The notes under the pieces are model-generated. The model saw nothing but the letters and a program-made list of their open reading frames with translations, was not told the DNA's origin and ran no database searches. A stretch of 64,000 nucleotides of DNA from Mytilus galloprovincialis. Its lineage: Eukaryota; Mollusca; Bivalvia; Mytilida; Mytilidae. Both the position numbers and the translations under genes were made by a program. The DNA is taken from contig NC_134844.1 of the NCBI RefSeq assembly GCF_965363235.1, forward strand, positions 89,118,664 through 89,182,663, read 5' to 3'. Below, piece after piece: positions 1-12,885 of the stretch (positions within the stretch are counted from its first letter, which is position 1; every line of letters starts with the position of its first letter).

Positions 1-25
1 ACCGAGAAATAGAAAGCTTTCCCCA

Positions 26-91
26 GTAGGCAGACATGGTGTATGATTCATGTTCATTTATAAATGAATCTGCCCCTGCACCATGTCTACT
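26..91. repeat. Imperfect hairpin
   Basis: GTAGGCAGACATGGTG near the left pairs with CACCATGTCTAC on the right, with an inner ATTCAT/ATGAAT pair. It could be a short MITE; no duplication was seen. Confidence 0.4.
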
Positions 92-819
92 TTTATTTTT
101 TTAAATTTTCTCTGGCTGGCCCACAACAATTTATACCAGAGAAGGAAAAAAAATCATGCCCTATTAATATCTACAATTTTTTTTCCATGTATTAAATATA
201 AAGACAAAGATTCTCACTTTTCTCAAAACCTGAAATTTTAATATTGTCAGAACCCCACTCCTCAAGATTAAATTCTGTCAAACATCAAAACACATCTACA
301 TGTATTTATTAAATGAAGAGGGTGGAAGAGTATTACCCCAAAAAAAATCATAAGCCGCTGCTTAGCATCAATTTACAGTGATTCTACTACTAAAAAAAGG
401 GGGTAGGAGTCTGTTCTCACATGTACATGCATACCCTGTGTGTCATTTACATTGTTAGGTTCAACGAGGCCAAACAATAATACCATGCCAGATTTTTCAC
501 TGCCATTTTTGCTTTAAGATAATTAATTGGCAAGAACATATTCCTATTACGGCCCATGAAATTCGTAAGTTTATTTTCATATTTCTTATATTTTTTACAG
601 AAAACTAAAAAAACATGTAGATTTAATTAAGTACTAATAAATATCAAAGAAGCATGCAGGCACATCAAATGATTTCATTTTGAATCTTTTTCTGCTGTCA
701 TCGATAGAAAAAAATAAAAAGTTTTCATAATATAAAATGTTTTACCTACCTACCCTACCTAATTTTTTTCGGGGTGAAATAGGAAACACACTATTTATTT
801 ATTTTGGCCTGATGATTGT
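92..819. other. AT-rich, no recognised feature
   Basis: Many stops in all frames. A TACCTACCTACC stretch with TTCGGGGTG at about 745-780 resembles sequence at 17680, the edge of the 14286-17755 element. Confidence 0.5.
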
Positions 820-2975
820 TGCCAAGTTTGGTTAAATTTGGCCCAGTAGTTTCAGAAGAGAAGATTTTTCTAAAAGATTACTAAGATTTACGAAAAATGG
901 TTAAAAATTGACTATAAAGGGCAATAACTCCTAAAGTGGTCAACTGACCATTTTGGTCATGGGACTAAATTTGCAGATATTACTTTGCTGAACATTATTG
1001 CTGTTCACAGTTTATCTCTATCTATAATAATATTCAAGATAATAACCAAAAACAGCAAAATTTCCTTAAAATCACCATTTCAGGGGCAGCAACCCAACAA
1101 CGGAATGTCCGATTCATCTGAAAATTTCAGGGCAGATAGATCTTGACCTGATGAACAATTTTACCTCCGTCAGATTTGCTCTAAATGCTTTGGTTTTTGA
1201 GTTATAAGCCAAAAACTGCATTTTACCCCTATGTTCTATTTTTAGCCATGGCGGCCATCTTGGTTGGTTGGGCGGGGCATCGGACACATTTTTTTAACTA
1301 GATACCCCAATGATGATTATGGCCAAGTTTGGTTAAATTTGGCCCAGTAGTTTCAGAGGAGAAGATTTTTCTAAAAGATTACTAAGATTTACGAAAAATG
1401 GTTAAAAATTGACAATAAAGGGCAATAACTCCTAAAGTGGTCAACTGACCATTTTGGTCATGTAGACTTATTTATTTGTAGATCTTACTTTGCTGAACAT
1501 TATTGCTGTTTACAGTTTATCTCTATCTATAATAATATTCAAGATAATAACCAAAAACAGCAAAATTTCCTTAAAATTACCATTTCAGGGGCAGCAACCC
1601 AACAACGAAATGTCAGATTCATCTGAAAATTTCAGGGCAGATAGATCTCGACCTGATGAACAATATTACCCCATGTCAGATTTGCTCTAAATGCTTTGGT
1701 TTTTGAGTTATAAGCCAAAAACTGCATTTTACCCCTATGTTCTATTTTTAGCCATGGCGGCCATCTTGGTTGGTTGGGCGGGGCATCGGACACATTTTTT
1801 AAACTAGATACCCCAATGATGATTATGGCCAAGTTTGGTTAAATTTGGCCCAGTAGTTCCAGAGGAGAAGATTTTTCTAAAAGATTACTAAGATTTACGA
1901 AAAATGGTTAAAAATTGACTATAAAGGGCAATAACTCCTAAAGTGGTCAACTGACCATTTTGGTCATGTAGACTTATTTATTTGTAGATCTTACTTTGCT
2001 GAACATTATTGCTGTTTACAGTTTATCTCTATCTATAATAATATTCAAGATAATAACCAAAAACAGCAAAATTTCCTTAAAATTACCATTTCAGGGGCAG
2101 CAACCCAACAACGAAATGTCGGATTCATCTGAAAATTTCAGGGCAGATAGATCTCGACCTGATGAACAATATTAACCCATGTCATATTTGCTCTAAATGC
2201 TTTGGTTTTTGAGTTATAAGCCAAAAACTGCATTTTACCCCTATGTTCTATTTTTAGCCATGGCGGCCATCTTGGTTGGTTGGGCGGGGCATCGGACACA
2301 TTTTTTTAACTAGATACCCCAATGATGATTATGGCCAAGTTTGCCAGTAGTTTCAGAGGAGAAGATTTTTCTAAAAGATTACTAAGATTTACGAAAAATG
2401 GTTAAAAATTGACTATAAAGGGCAATAACTCCTAAAGTGGTCAACTGACCATTTTGGTCATGTAGACTTATTTATTTGTAGATCTTACTTTGCTGAACAT
2501 TATTGCTGTTTACAGTTTATCTCTATCTATAATAATATTCAAGATAATAACCAAAAACAGCAAAATTTCCTTAAAATTACCATTTCAGGGGCAGCAACCC
2601 AACAACGAAATGTCGGATTCATCTGAAAATTTCAGGGCAGATAGATCTCGACCTGTTGAACAATATTACCCCATGTCAGATTTGCTCTAAATGCTTTGGT
2701 TTTTGAGTTATAAGCCAAAAACTGCATTTTACCCCTATGTTCTATTTTTAGCCATGGCGGCCATCTTGGTTGGTTGGCCAGGTCACCGGACACATTTTTT
2801 AAACAAGATACCCCAATGATGATTGTGGCCAAGTTTGGTTAAATTTGGCCCAGTAGTTTCAGAGGAGAAGATTTTTGTAAAAGTTAACGCAGGACGACGA
2901 CGGACGACGATGACGACGATGGACACCGGACGCCAAGTGATGAGAAAAGCTCACTTGGCCTTTCGGCCAGGTGAG
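820..2975 (+). repeat. Tandem array of a ~500-base mussel repeat, about 4.3 units
   Basis: The landmark GCCAAGTTTGG occurs at 821, 1322, 1828, 2334 and 2828, giving periods of 501, 506, 506 and 494. Units are nearly identical (for example a 66-codon open stretch repeats at 1490 and 2490), which is repeat identity rather than coding. The array ends with CGACGG-rich sequence and a palindrome, AGCTCACTTGGCC/GGCCAGGTGAGCT, at about 2949-2976. Other copies: 9122-9525, 38906-40205 (reverse), fragments at 4515 and 45440. Confidence 0.85.
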
Positions 2976-2976
2976 C

Positions 2977-3845
2977 TAAAAAAGGTTTATAAAACAATAT
3001 TGATTTTGGGTCATTCGACCATGTCACAAAATAAGCATGCAAAAAACAGGGAATTCAACACTTCATTTATAAAAAACTTTATTCAACAATAAACATGATA
3101 AACTTTTTCGTATGAAACTGTTTATATTATCGCTTCATCATACAGTGGATTGATTAGCTAACTGCATTAAAACTCAAAATAATTTAAAATATGAAAAAAA
3201 TGCATTTTTCTGGGACACCCATTGAAACAGCACTTCACTGAATACTTAGCCATATGCAACATGCATCTTTCGAGTCTGAATAGAAACCAGAAACGCGGAT
3301 GTATCAATTTGCAAATGATTTGATTGTAAACTACGAATTTATGAATTCGGAATTACGATACGATATTTATTTACAGGAAATATTAAAAGTTTTTACTTTT
3401 TAACTTTTAAAGTAATTCTATATTATCGTTACAATACAGCAGTACTCGAGTTATTTGCGATGAAATAATAATTACTGTTTTACGTCTTATTTTGTACTTC
3501 TTAAAAAGGGGGATGCTGATTGCGTAAGTCAAAATAAAAACACGTGTTATACTTGTAAAACTTTGTAACTGGACTATTAATTTATTTATTTAATCTGAAT
3601 TATCATAAGCATTTGTAATTAAATAATTCGGCAAATGAATCGTCTATCTTCAGATAATATTCTCCTGTCTGCTTTGTTGATCTACCTGTACAAGCTCAGG
3701 TACAAGTGATTAGCGATCTTAATCCGGATATCCCTCAGGCGATAGAACTGGATTACACTATAAAGAAAGCCTGAAGGTTATGCAATTAAATGCATTTGAT
3801 TATAATTGCTAAAAAAATGGCGTCAGGCTATAAAAAACGATCACA
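2977..3845. other. AT-rich, no recognised feature
   Basis: No coding or repeat signal beyond short AT tracts. A short inverted pair, CTGTACAAG/CTTGTACC-like, occurs near 3685. Confidence 0.4.
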
Positions 3846-3847
3846 GT

Positions 3848-3945
3848 TTTGAACGATGGCGCAAGACATTTGAACGATGGTGCAAGTCATTTGACGATGG
3901 CGCAAGACATTTGAACGATGGCGGGGCGCCATCGTTAAACAGGTC
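3848..3945. repeat. 21-base minisatellite, about four units
   Basis: Units close to GATGGCGCAAGACATTTGAAC repeat four times and end in an inverted GCGCCATCGTT. The short frames on both strands here are produced by the repeat. Confidence 0.7.
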
Positions 3946-4036
3946 ATGGAGATCCCTGGCTAATAGTTCTTCCAACAGGGCTAGTGAAATCCTGCTAACA
4001 ATAATCCCTGGGCTAGTGAGCTTTAACAAAATTTCT

Positions 4037-4518
4037 TAACCCCTGATACTCCAATCATGTGATAAGAATCACGAGAATACTAGGTTGCTTTATACAGTCA
4101 GGGGTACTACTTGTACAAGTGTATTTTATTTACTTTATTTATGTGTATATTTTTTTTTACTTCTTCAAGTAAATAAAATACACTTGTACAAGTAATACCC
4201 CTGACTGTTATACCCCAATCATGTGATAAGAATACTACATTTTTTAACCCCAATCATGTGATAAGAATTCTACGTTGTTTTATACCCCAATCATGTGATA
4301 AGAATACTACATTGTTTTATACCCCAATCATGTCAATCATGTGATCAGAATACTACGTTGATTTATACTCCAATCATGTGATAAGAATACTATGTTGTTT
4401 TAAACCCCAATCATGTGATAAGAATACTACCATTTCCATTTCTCATTCCCCATTTCCATTCTCAATTTTACGTTGTTTTATACCCCAATCATGTGATAAG
4501 AATACTACTTTGTTTTAT
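4037..4518. repeat. Minisatellite with CCCCAATCATGTGATAAGAA units
   Basis: About nine degenerate copies of a roughly 38-base unit (CCCCAATCATGTGATAAGAA, then TACTACGTTGTTTTATA). It is interrupted by a 113-base MITE (4095-4207) and by a reverse fragment of the GGAAATGGGGAATG family (4432-4468). Confidence 0.75.
4095..4207. mobile_element. 113-base MITE with 41-base inverted arms
   Basis: Arms start CAGTCAGGGGTACTACTTGT on the left and end with the inverse on the right, about 41 bases each with one mismatch. TTATA flanks both sides (4090-4094, 4208-4212). Comparing with uninterrupted minisatellite units shows TTATA once there, so it is a true 5-base target duplication. Confidence 0.8.
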
Positions 4519-4610
4519 ACCCCTATGTTCTATTTTTAACCATGGCGGCCATCTTGGTTGGACACACTTTTAAAACTAGATACCCCAATGATGATAGGTA
4601 CCAAGTTTTG
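4519..4610 (+). repeat. Fragment of the 500-base repeat
   Basis: CCTATGTTCTATTTTTAACC, CATGGCGGCCATCTTGGTTG and GATACCCCAATGATGAT match the array at 820-2975. A stretch of the unit between them is deleted. Confidence 0.65.
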
Positions 4611-5544
4611 CCAGACCCATCAAATTTCTGCCAGACCCATATTTTCACTCAAAAATCAAATGAAATTATGCTATTGAACAAACGTTAATTTTGATTTTGT
4701 TGATATTATTATTATTTTAAAATAACCTGTGATTCATAACAATTGTAGTTTATTGAATAATATACATTACATAATATTGATCTGATTAAAAGTTATTCTT
4801 CACAAGAGTACTTGGAAACAAGATAGTCATTGGTAGTTTCATTCTGTTCAAATTCAAAATCTTTTAACGGGTTTCGACCCACTTACAAATTTTATCGGCC
4901 ATGACATATTTCCTGAACTTATCAACTATGCTTAATAGACCTCCTTCCTAGAGAGCGAATTTCTAAAACAAAAAACATGACGGAAATACGGAGAATTGTT
5001 CGGGGCGAGATGGACAAGGTACGAAAGACTAAATTACTGGGCGGAAATACTGGTTCCCGGAGTTAGAAAATGCGGGGGAACAGGACATTTACTTTTATTA
5101 AAGATGATCGCAATTTTATAAACAAATACTCTGCCAGGGCCGACGGGGATTTCAGTTTTGGCGGACCCAAGCAGACTTAAATATTGCCGGCCATCAGGTC
5201 CTGCACAGCTACGAGTTTTGCCGGACCTGCATAAATTCTGCCCCTTAGGTCCGACAATTAGTTGCATCTCTGATTACTAGTAGAAAAGTCCCTAGAGTGT
5301 TTAAATTTTCGTGTTTGTAAACACAAATAAAAGATTTTTAGGCGGAACGAATTTATAGGGTCGGTCTGTAAAGGGCAAACAAACAATATTTTAATTTAAG
5401 CCTATAGGCCCTTGGGGAAACGACTCAGCTAAAAAATTTAATTTTTTGCTCCATGCCTAAACCAAGAGCCTAGCTATGTGCATACTGAAAGTAGCAAAGT
5501 ATAGACCCCTGGCTTGACATCACACCAATCCAATTGGAACGATG
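4611..5544. other. No recognised gene; decayed repeat
   Basis: Includes a GC-richer part (5040-5270) whose minus-strand frame lacks conserved motifs. At 5385-5420, CAAACAAACAATATTTTAAT and AAGCCTATAGGCC resemble the edge of the 14286-17755 element. Confidence 0.4.
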
Positions 5545-5690
5545 GTTCAAAATAAATGCATGAGGCTATCAGGAAGCCTATGAGGCTATCATTCCTAGAG
5601 GCTATCATGCCTATGAGGCTATGAGGAAGCCTATAATGAGACAATGAGGAAGCCTATAGGAGGCTATGAGGAAGCCTAGTAGTGTTGATG
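5545..5690. repeat. GAGGCTATGAGGAAGCCTAT minisatellite
   Basis: Degenerate copies of GAGGCTAT/GAAGCCTAT units, partly palindromic (AGGCT...AGCCT). Confidence 0.6.
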
Positions 5691-6029
5691 TTGAATTGGT
5701 GTTGGAATGAATTTGTATGAAATTTGACAGTTTATCCCCAGAAATTCTTGGGGGATGAGTGAAATTTTTGAAACAACCAGTGATAAAATTTCATAAATGA
5801 AATCTATAAACCGTGCTGAGATTGATTCCCCTGTCATGGCAATATTGAAGGCGAAAGGAGGGGTCGGTGGGAGGCAAGTTTTTAGCTAAAACACTATTAG
5901 AGCCAATATTATTCTTATAACTGCTTAATCTGCATTTAAATAAATGAATACTCAAGGCAGCATACACAGGTTTTTAATACACAACTTCTTAATGGGATAC
6001 TCCTAAGTGGGAGGAGTTAAAACTGCATC

Positions 6030-9000
6030 CCAGCAGGCACAACAACGTTGAATCAACATTGAATACACGTCAGATTTCAACGTTGAATCAATGTTGAAAA
6101 GTAGTGTTGGATTGAAAATTGATATGACGTTGAAAATACAACGTTGATTCAACGTCAGCGTCCAACGTTGAAATTAGGTTGAATATTGGTCTAAATTTGG
6201 TGGAGGTATGTTGAAAACAAGTCGATTTCAGGTTGAAATGTGGTCAATGTAGGTTGAAAACAAGTCGAATGTTGGTTGATTTGTGGTTGTTGCGTGTTAA
6301 AATCAGGTCGAATGTTGGTTGAACTGTGGTCAGAGTATGTTGAAATCCGGTCGAATTTCGGTTGAACTGTGGTCAGTGTATGTTTAAATAAGGTCGAATG
6401 TTGGTTGAACTGTGGTCAGTGTATGCTGATAACATGTCGAATGTTGGTTGAACTGTGGTCAGTGTATGTTGAAAATAGGTGGGAATTGTGGCCAGGTAGA
6501 CTGTTAATACGGTAAATGTTGAGAATATGATGTTGAACACTGGTTGAATTGAGGTTTGTTAACAGCTGAAATCGTTACCCTTTATTATATCCATAAATGC
6601 CATTTAATGTGTAGTAAAAGTTTCGCAAAAGTATATGTTCTATTAAGTTGGATAGTCATGTGTTGGTGAGTGGTGTACATGTAGTATGTTGTTCAGTTAG
6701 CATACATTTTTGTGCCTTCATTTTTATTGATAGAAATTGTACATGTTGTACCTTCATCTATTCTGTTCACACTAAAAAAAATATTTGTTACATAAAACAG
6801 TAATTATACAACAAGTTGCCCACTTATGCATCTCACAATTTCAAACAAACACAATCTGAATACTTAATTTTATTTTGAAAAATAAGTCCTTCTGCTAGGT
6901 ATATTCCCAGATATTTCAGAGACATATTCTAGGCATCTTGCACTGTTGTTCCATATTGTAGTCTTCATTGAACATTCGTTTACAGCATCTACAACAGAAA
7001 AAAAACCATATTGTATTAACATAACTTGGCTAATTTTGTAAAGAACACTAGTGTCATATGTGAACAAATAATCACTGCAATGCTATTATTTTATTTTCTT
7101 TTAATATCCATTGAGAGGTACCATGTACTTTTAAACATGAGTTCAGATAGAAAATAATTTATAATTTTAATATAAAAGAAAACCCTATAGATTTTAGTAG
7201 ACAAAGATCCTAGAGCACATTTAAAAGGAATTGTGACAAAATGTCGCACACTTTTAATGTGGAAAAACAATGAAATATATTTTAATACTCACCTCTTATT
7301 ATTTCAATCTAGTTGGAATCACCAAAGGCATGTTTATTCTTTATACCCGTTTTGTATTTGTAATTTCCGACAGAGGTTTATTGGTTAGACATCTCATTGG
7401 TTAGACATCTACAAAAAAGAAATATTATAAATATTATAATTGCAGCATTTCCAAACTGTCAAATCCCTCTTTTACTTGAAAATAAAAGTTTCATATGTGC
7501 GAAACGCTTACAAAATTTGTGTAAAATTCCAAATGAATATATTATTCACATAAAATTAATTATATTGATATATGTCATACGTTACATCTAAATTCTTTAT
7601 CAAAAGATATTTCGGCATGGACTTGATAAACGCAAGAAGCTATTGTTTAACTTTGAACCTGTGTTTACATTTTTCTTCAAATTGCAATAAATTCTGATCT
7701 TTCGTGATACGTCATATTTAATCTTACATGTATATCATCATGGATTAAGCTTAGATATTAAAAGTAAATTATACTATAGGAATATTTTTATTACCTTGAA
7801 TTTTTTGTGCTGTAATAATTCACTATGGTTAATTGATAAAGCATCTTTTTAGACGTTATCATATAAACCACTTAAAAATTGGTTAGATCATTGTGTATTA
7901 ATTTGTTATGGTCACACATGTTTCTTATCTGCGGTATTTCTTCATTAATAAATCCTAGGAATACATGCTGTGAGTGACATCTATTCTGACCCAGAGAAAA
8001 GAATTTGTTTGTTTTAAATGTGTAGCAAGGTCAAGAATGCCATGTGTTGTAAATCTTTGACTTTTAATTATATCAACACATAAAGCATGCAAAAGAACTA
8101 GTATGCGATCACATTTGTGAACTTCAATTGATTACTTTTATTTGCCAGACGAATAAATTCTTTAATTCTATCCAAAGTTCCATGATATTTTATGACTCCA
8201 CCCTCCCAATATCTGCAATAATTCTTTGCCAAAGTATTACCGCTTTTCAACGCTTTAAATTACCAAATCATTGTTAATTAAAACACACATACTCCCCCGT
8301 TTTCAAGTCTTTACATACTAGTTTGCCTCAACCAATAAATGTACAAATATATCTTAAGGTCAACTTTGTTGTTCCTCCGAGATTTAAAAACATTGTGTGT
8401 ATTTTATCTAATGGAATATAACAACTACGTGTATAATTGTACATTATATCTGAGCTGCCTAAATCACTTTACTCATAAAATTACAGCTATAGAGTATTGT
8501 TAACATTAAATTTTCATATCACTATTATTAAATCAAACAATAAATGAAAAATATACTTACTTTGCACTGCATATAGCAACTGTTCACTTGACAACTGACT
8601 TGATGTGGTGATCAAAATTGGCGCAAATAAATTCGAAATGTTTGCCTCATACGCATGCGCAATTTAGAAAAAAGATATATCCGTTTCGAGAAATTCTCAT
8701 ATTTGTATTTTTAAAGATTAATTTATATATGCAACAGTAATCATTGAATTTATTAAAAACCATCAGTTCACCAGTATAATAAAGATTGATTATTTCAGCA
8801 AAAAGGACTATACAAAGTTTGTTCAAACGCATCTTGACTGAAATCTTGGTCGACACTTAAAGTCATCAACCTTAATTTAACCTTTTATCAACGTTATATT
8901 TTCAACCAATTAAAGCATTGAAAGCATCAACTCAAATTCAATGTTGAATCAACGTTGACAGTTCAACGTTGAAATTGTTAACCACAAATCAACGTTGATT

Positions 9001-9121
9001 CAACAACGTATTTTAAACGTTGATAGGATTGACGTTGTTACAACGTTGATTTTACGTTGATCAACGCAACAACCATATTTCAACATATTTTCAACGTTGA
9101 TTCAACGTTGTGTGCCTGCTG
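6030..9121. mobile_element. 3.1-kb inverted-repeat element with AACGTTGA arms
   Basis: The left end CCCAGCAGGCACAACAACG and the right end, reverse-complemented, CCCAGCAGGCACACAACG are matching termini. Both arms then consist of CAACGTTGAATCAACGTTG-type subrepeats (left 6045-6180, right 8870-9110). The left arm continues into about five degenerate units of roughly 55 bases with GGTCGAATGTTGGTTGAACT (6180-6480). The interior holds possible decayed minus-strand exons at 6870-7408. No clear target duplication was seen. The right edge abuts a truncated 500-base repeat unit. Confidence 0.7.
6870..7408 (-). pseudogene. Decayed minus-strand exons inside the 6030-9121 element
   Basis: Reading the minus strand, 7408-7293 has a good acceptor (CTTTTTTGTAG) and donor (GAG|GTGAGT) but stops in all frames; part reads NYKYKTGIKNKHAFGDSN. 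The next block, 6988-6870, follows acceptor TTTTCTGTTGTAG and is open to TAA (AVNECSMKTTIWNNSARC, then a basic end). Together they look like the 3' end of a dead gene. I do not recognise the family. Confidence 0.3.
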
Positions 9122-9525
9122 GGTAATATTCAAAATAATAACCAAAAACAGTAAAATTTCCTTAAAATTACCAATTTAGGGGCAGCAACCAAACAACTAG
9201 TTGTCCAATTCATCTTGACCTGATAAACAATTTTACCCCATGTCAGATTTGCTCTTAATGCTTTGATTTTTGAGTTATTTATAAGCCAAAAACTCTATTT
9301 TACCCCTATGTTCTATTTCTAGCCATGGCGGCCATCTTGGTTGGTTGGCCGGGTCACCGGACAACTTTTTTAAACTAGATACCCCAATGATGATTGTGGT
9401 CAAGTTTGATTTAATTTGGCCCAGTAGTTTCAGAGGAGAAAATTTTTGTAAACGACGGACGACGACGGAAGCGGGACTCAAAGTGATTGGAAAAGCTCAC
9501 TTGGCCCTTGGGGCCAGGTGAGCTA
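9122..9525 (+). repeat. Truncated single unit of the 500-base repeat
   Basis: Begins at TAATATTCAAAATAATAACC and ends with the CACTTGGCCC..GGGGCCAGGTGAGCT palindrome. The start of the unit is missing at the edge of the 6030-9121 element. Confidence 0.75.
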
Positions 9526-10939
9526 AAAAAGGTAGGACTTTGTAACTACGTAAAAATTTCTAACCAGCAATGAAATTTCTTGTCAAAATTGGGTGTCAAA
9601 GTTCCCCCCCAAAATTTGCTCTCAGACTCCAGACGTAAAAAATGACTTCAGCGTTATGACGTCGTAGAAAGGCGTCCCAGAAAAAAAATGAAATAGCCTA
9701 GCCAGAAGTCATAGGGGTCTCATTATGGGGTTCCGATCCTGGATCCCACATTGTTTTGTCAGATTCCTGTATCCCGCTTACACTGTACGTAAGCAATTCT
9801 TATTTTGTTGTCATTTCCCGGGTCCCGCTAGACTTCATTTCCCATTTTCACAACACAATAGTTTGACTTTCAGGTGTCAGGCTTACAAAAAATAGACAAT
9901 CCCACGTCATGCTTAGACCCCAATGAGACCCACGTCTTAAGAGGCTGGGACATGAATCATTGAGCTTTTCAGCAAAAAAATGGAAAATAGAAAAAAATAG
10001 AATTTCTTCAAATGGTGATATTTTCATGCATCCATCGTGTATAAGGCAAAAAAAAATGTTTTGTTGTTGAAATCCGTTTTTATTGTTTGTATTAGGACCC
10101 TTATACCTGGGACCCATATATAACCAATGACTGTTTTGTACTTTGACATATTATACACATTTTACAACGTAATAAACGCTTAAAAATTAAAGAAAATGTT
10201 TATACTTAAGTAAAAAGTTAATAAATCAAGGAAAAATTATAGAAATAATAATTATAACATTTTGTAAAAGGATATTTGAGTGGTTTGTGTAATATATTGC
10301 CCCTTTTGATCGATAAATTTAATTAATGTTCAACATTCATTTTTTCAAAAGCGCAACATATTATCATTGAAGTTATACATTTAACAACAAGCAGACATGC
10401 TAGTTGAAAAATAAATAAAAGAAAATCGGGTAGCAAATGACTAAAAGGACAGTTACGGAAAGCTGAAAATTTGAATGAAATGCAGTTGGAACATGTTTTG
10501 ATTATCTCCCCTGACAACTGAGATACTCGATTATCTCCCTTACACACTTCCTGTACAGCAGACAACAACATTGATTTGAGGATTGCAGACGATTTACAAG
10601 ATTTTTGCAGCAATTAGATACTGTACATACAATATGAACAACAATTATGACACAACAATCAGGTAATTTGAAAAATATTAACCACCACACTGCAACCATT
10701 CAGTTTTCTAGGTACAAATAAAAAATATGAGCACTGTCCAAATCAAAAGCTGTTTTGCCATAAAATTTCTGGATATATACTGCCTTACTGGGTTGACTGG
10801 AGGATAAAAATTACTTTTCAATTTCCATAGAGATAAAGATAGTACAGTAAGTTCCCAACCATAAATTGTCCTGTCATTTTCAACTGAAATTGACATTCTT
10901 GAAAAAAATATTGCAAATACAAAAATGTTACTTCAAGTC
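9526..10939. other. No recognised gene
   Basis: AT-rich, frames short and without motifs. A run near 9600-9660 (GACTCCAGACG, GACGTCGTAGAAAGGCGTCC) is GC-richer but not coding. Confidence 0.4.
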
Positions 10940-11012
10940 AAGACCACAGGCACTTGTTTCTATCCATAGAATATATAAATATGGATAGTCTACCTTCCTG
11001 TGGTCATGACCC
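10940..11012. repeat. Small hairpin, possible MITE
   Basis: ACCACAGG..CTATCCATA on the left pairs with TATGGATAG..CCTGTGGT on the right around a short AT loop. Confidence 0.5.
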
Positions 11013-11214
11013 AGTTCTATAAAATAATTACCAACAGATGTAGAATTTTTTTAAGTTTTCTTATTCATTTGGCCATTAATTTAGTCAGACTCGTTTACAT
11101 TTTCTCGCAATATGAGTACAAATGCAGGGCAGAATTTTTCTGGATGTGTATAATATCACTTTTGCTTTCAAGCAGTTTTTTTGGTTTTTTTTGATGTGCA
11201 ACTATTCATTTCAG

Positions 11215-11380
11215 TGGCTGATCCAGGAACTTTCATAAGAGGGGGCCCACTGACTGACTAAAAGGGGGCCACTCCAGTCATGCTTCAATGATTCGCTATA
11301 TTATTATATTTAATCAGCCAATTTTTTTCCTCAATAGGGGGCCTGGGCCCCTGAAAAACCCTCCAAATCTGCTTTCCCAT
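11215..11380 (+). repeat. Dispersed GGGGGCC-rich repeat
   Basis: GGCTGATCCAGGAACTTTC, GAGGGGGCCCACTGACTGAC and CAGTCATGCTTCAATGATTC match a repeat I associate with mussel sequence. Confidence 0.5.
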
Positions 11381-11507
11381 TTTCAACCCCTTATACAACT
11401 TAATCCAGAGTTTTCCTGTAGTATCTATAGAGAAAAGATTAATAACATTATTTATTTTTTCCTGAGCCGGGCTGAGTTACTTATTTTCAGCTTTTTCCAG
11501 GACAAGT

Positions 11508-11795
11508 CATTATGCCCCACCTACGATAGTAGAGGGGCATTATGTTTTCTGGTTTGTGCGTCCGTTCGTCCGTCCGTCTGTCCCACCTCAGGTTAAAGTT
11601 TTTGGTCAAGGTAGTTTTTGATGAAGTTGAAGTCCAATCGACTTCAAACTTGGTACAAATGTTCCCTGTGATATGATCTTTCTAATTTTAATGCCAAATT
11701 AGAGATTTTACTCCAATTTCACGGTCCAATGAACATAGAAAATGAGAGTGCGAGTGGGGCATTCCTGTACTGAGGACACTTTCTTGTTTTAATAA
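11508..11795 (+). repeat. Dispersed 'GGGGCATTATGTTTTCTGG' repeat
   Basis: TAGAGGGGCATTATG followed by TGCGTCCGTTCGTCCGTC and CAATCGACTTCAAACTTGGT is a common mollusc repeat. Its terminal AGAGGGGCAT is echoed by GAGTGGGGCAT at the right edge. A weaker relative lies at 20755-20850 in intron 3. Confidence 0.6.
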
Positions 11796-12885
11796 TTTCT
11801 GTCCCCTCTCTCTCCTTCCCCCTAGAATATCAAATGTTTGTCCCTTTACAAAGCATTAACAAATACTTTAAGAGACACTAACGGTGTTATTGTACATGTT
11901 GTATGTAACAGGTACTGCAATCCCACTTGGAGTGTACATGGTGTACATGTATATTCAGTTTGCAGTCTTTAAACATTGTCTTCATTTGTGGACACGGCAT
12001 AAAACACATACTACAATACATGTATACTGTTTAATAAAGTATTCATATTTGGCAATTTTTAATTTAAAACACAACACATGCCTATAAAAAATCATCCATA
12101 ATTTGGCCATTTTTATAAATATAAAACACAACACACGTTGATATATATATATATCTAATATTTGAACATGTTGAATATTATATATATAGTTTCAACAGAG
12201 GCAGAAATTTCAAATCAAAGTGTAAACTATACACTGGCAATATAAGCTGTGTGCGTACGTTCCTGTAGGGTTGGCATCATGCAAGTTATTATTTAGAACT
12301 GAAACGGAAAAGTTAATTCCTTAAAAGGGCTGGACTGCAGTTGAAAGGGTCCTCGGCATTTTATACTTCTACTGAAAAAAAATGTGATATATATGTTGTT
12401 ATCATGTTCAATAGGAACAATATTTCCCCTTGAAACATGTCACCTACAGACCCATCAAACTCAAAGTGTTCTTGCAATGGTTTATTATATGTTCAGTGTG
12501 CGTCACAATTTCTACAGTCCTGAGCCAACATGTTTAAATCACATCCTTTAATAATATATTAAATCAAAAGTTGCTGCATATTTATACATACCGCATATAT
12601 ATTCAAAAGGATATGTAAACATAAAATATCAGTTAAACCTAAATTTGACTGTGTCCATCAGATATACAAATGTAAAATGCAATAGTCAATCATGTAAAAA
12701 AAACAACATTTAATTTGATGGTGCAGTGCATGGTTAGCATGCTAGTCATGCATTCGGGAAATCTATGGAATATTTTATTAGGGTCAAATTATGAACTTTA
12801 AAATTTTAATTTGTTTTGGACGCAAAATTATTAAGTAAAAAAAAGTATACCAATTTTTATTTAAAAGTTTAAATGGAGCATATTT
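11796..12885. other. No recognised gene
   Basis: AT-rich with short TA runs (12140-12190). Nothing coding. Confidence 0.4.

Noticed and set aside
1146-1152. CTGATGA word in the 500-base repeat as a hammerhead core
   Set aside because: It lacks a stem II, GAAA and a cleavage triplet in place; only the heptamer matches.
1490-2832. Repeated 66-codon open frames on both strands
   Set aside because: They recur because the 500-base unit is tandemly repeated. No protein-like motifs, and other units carry stops.
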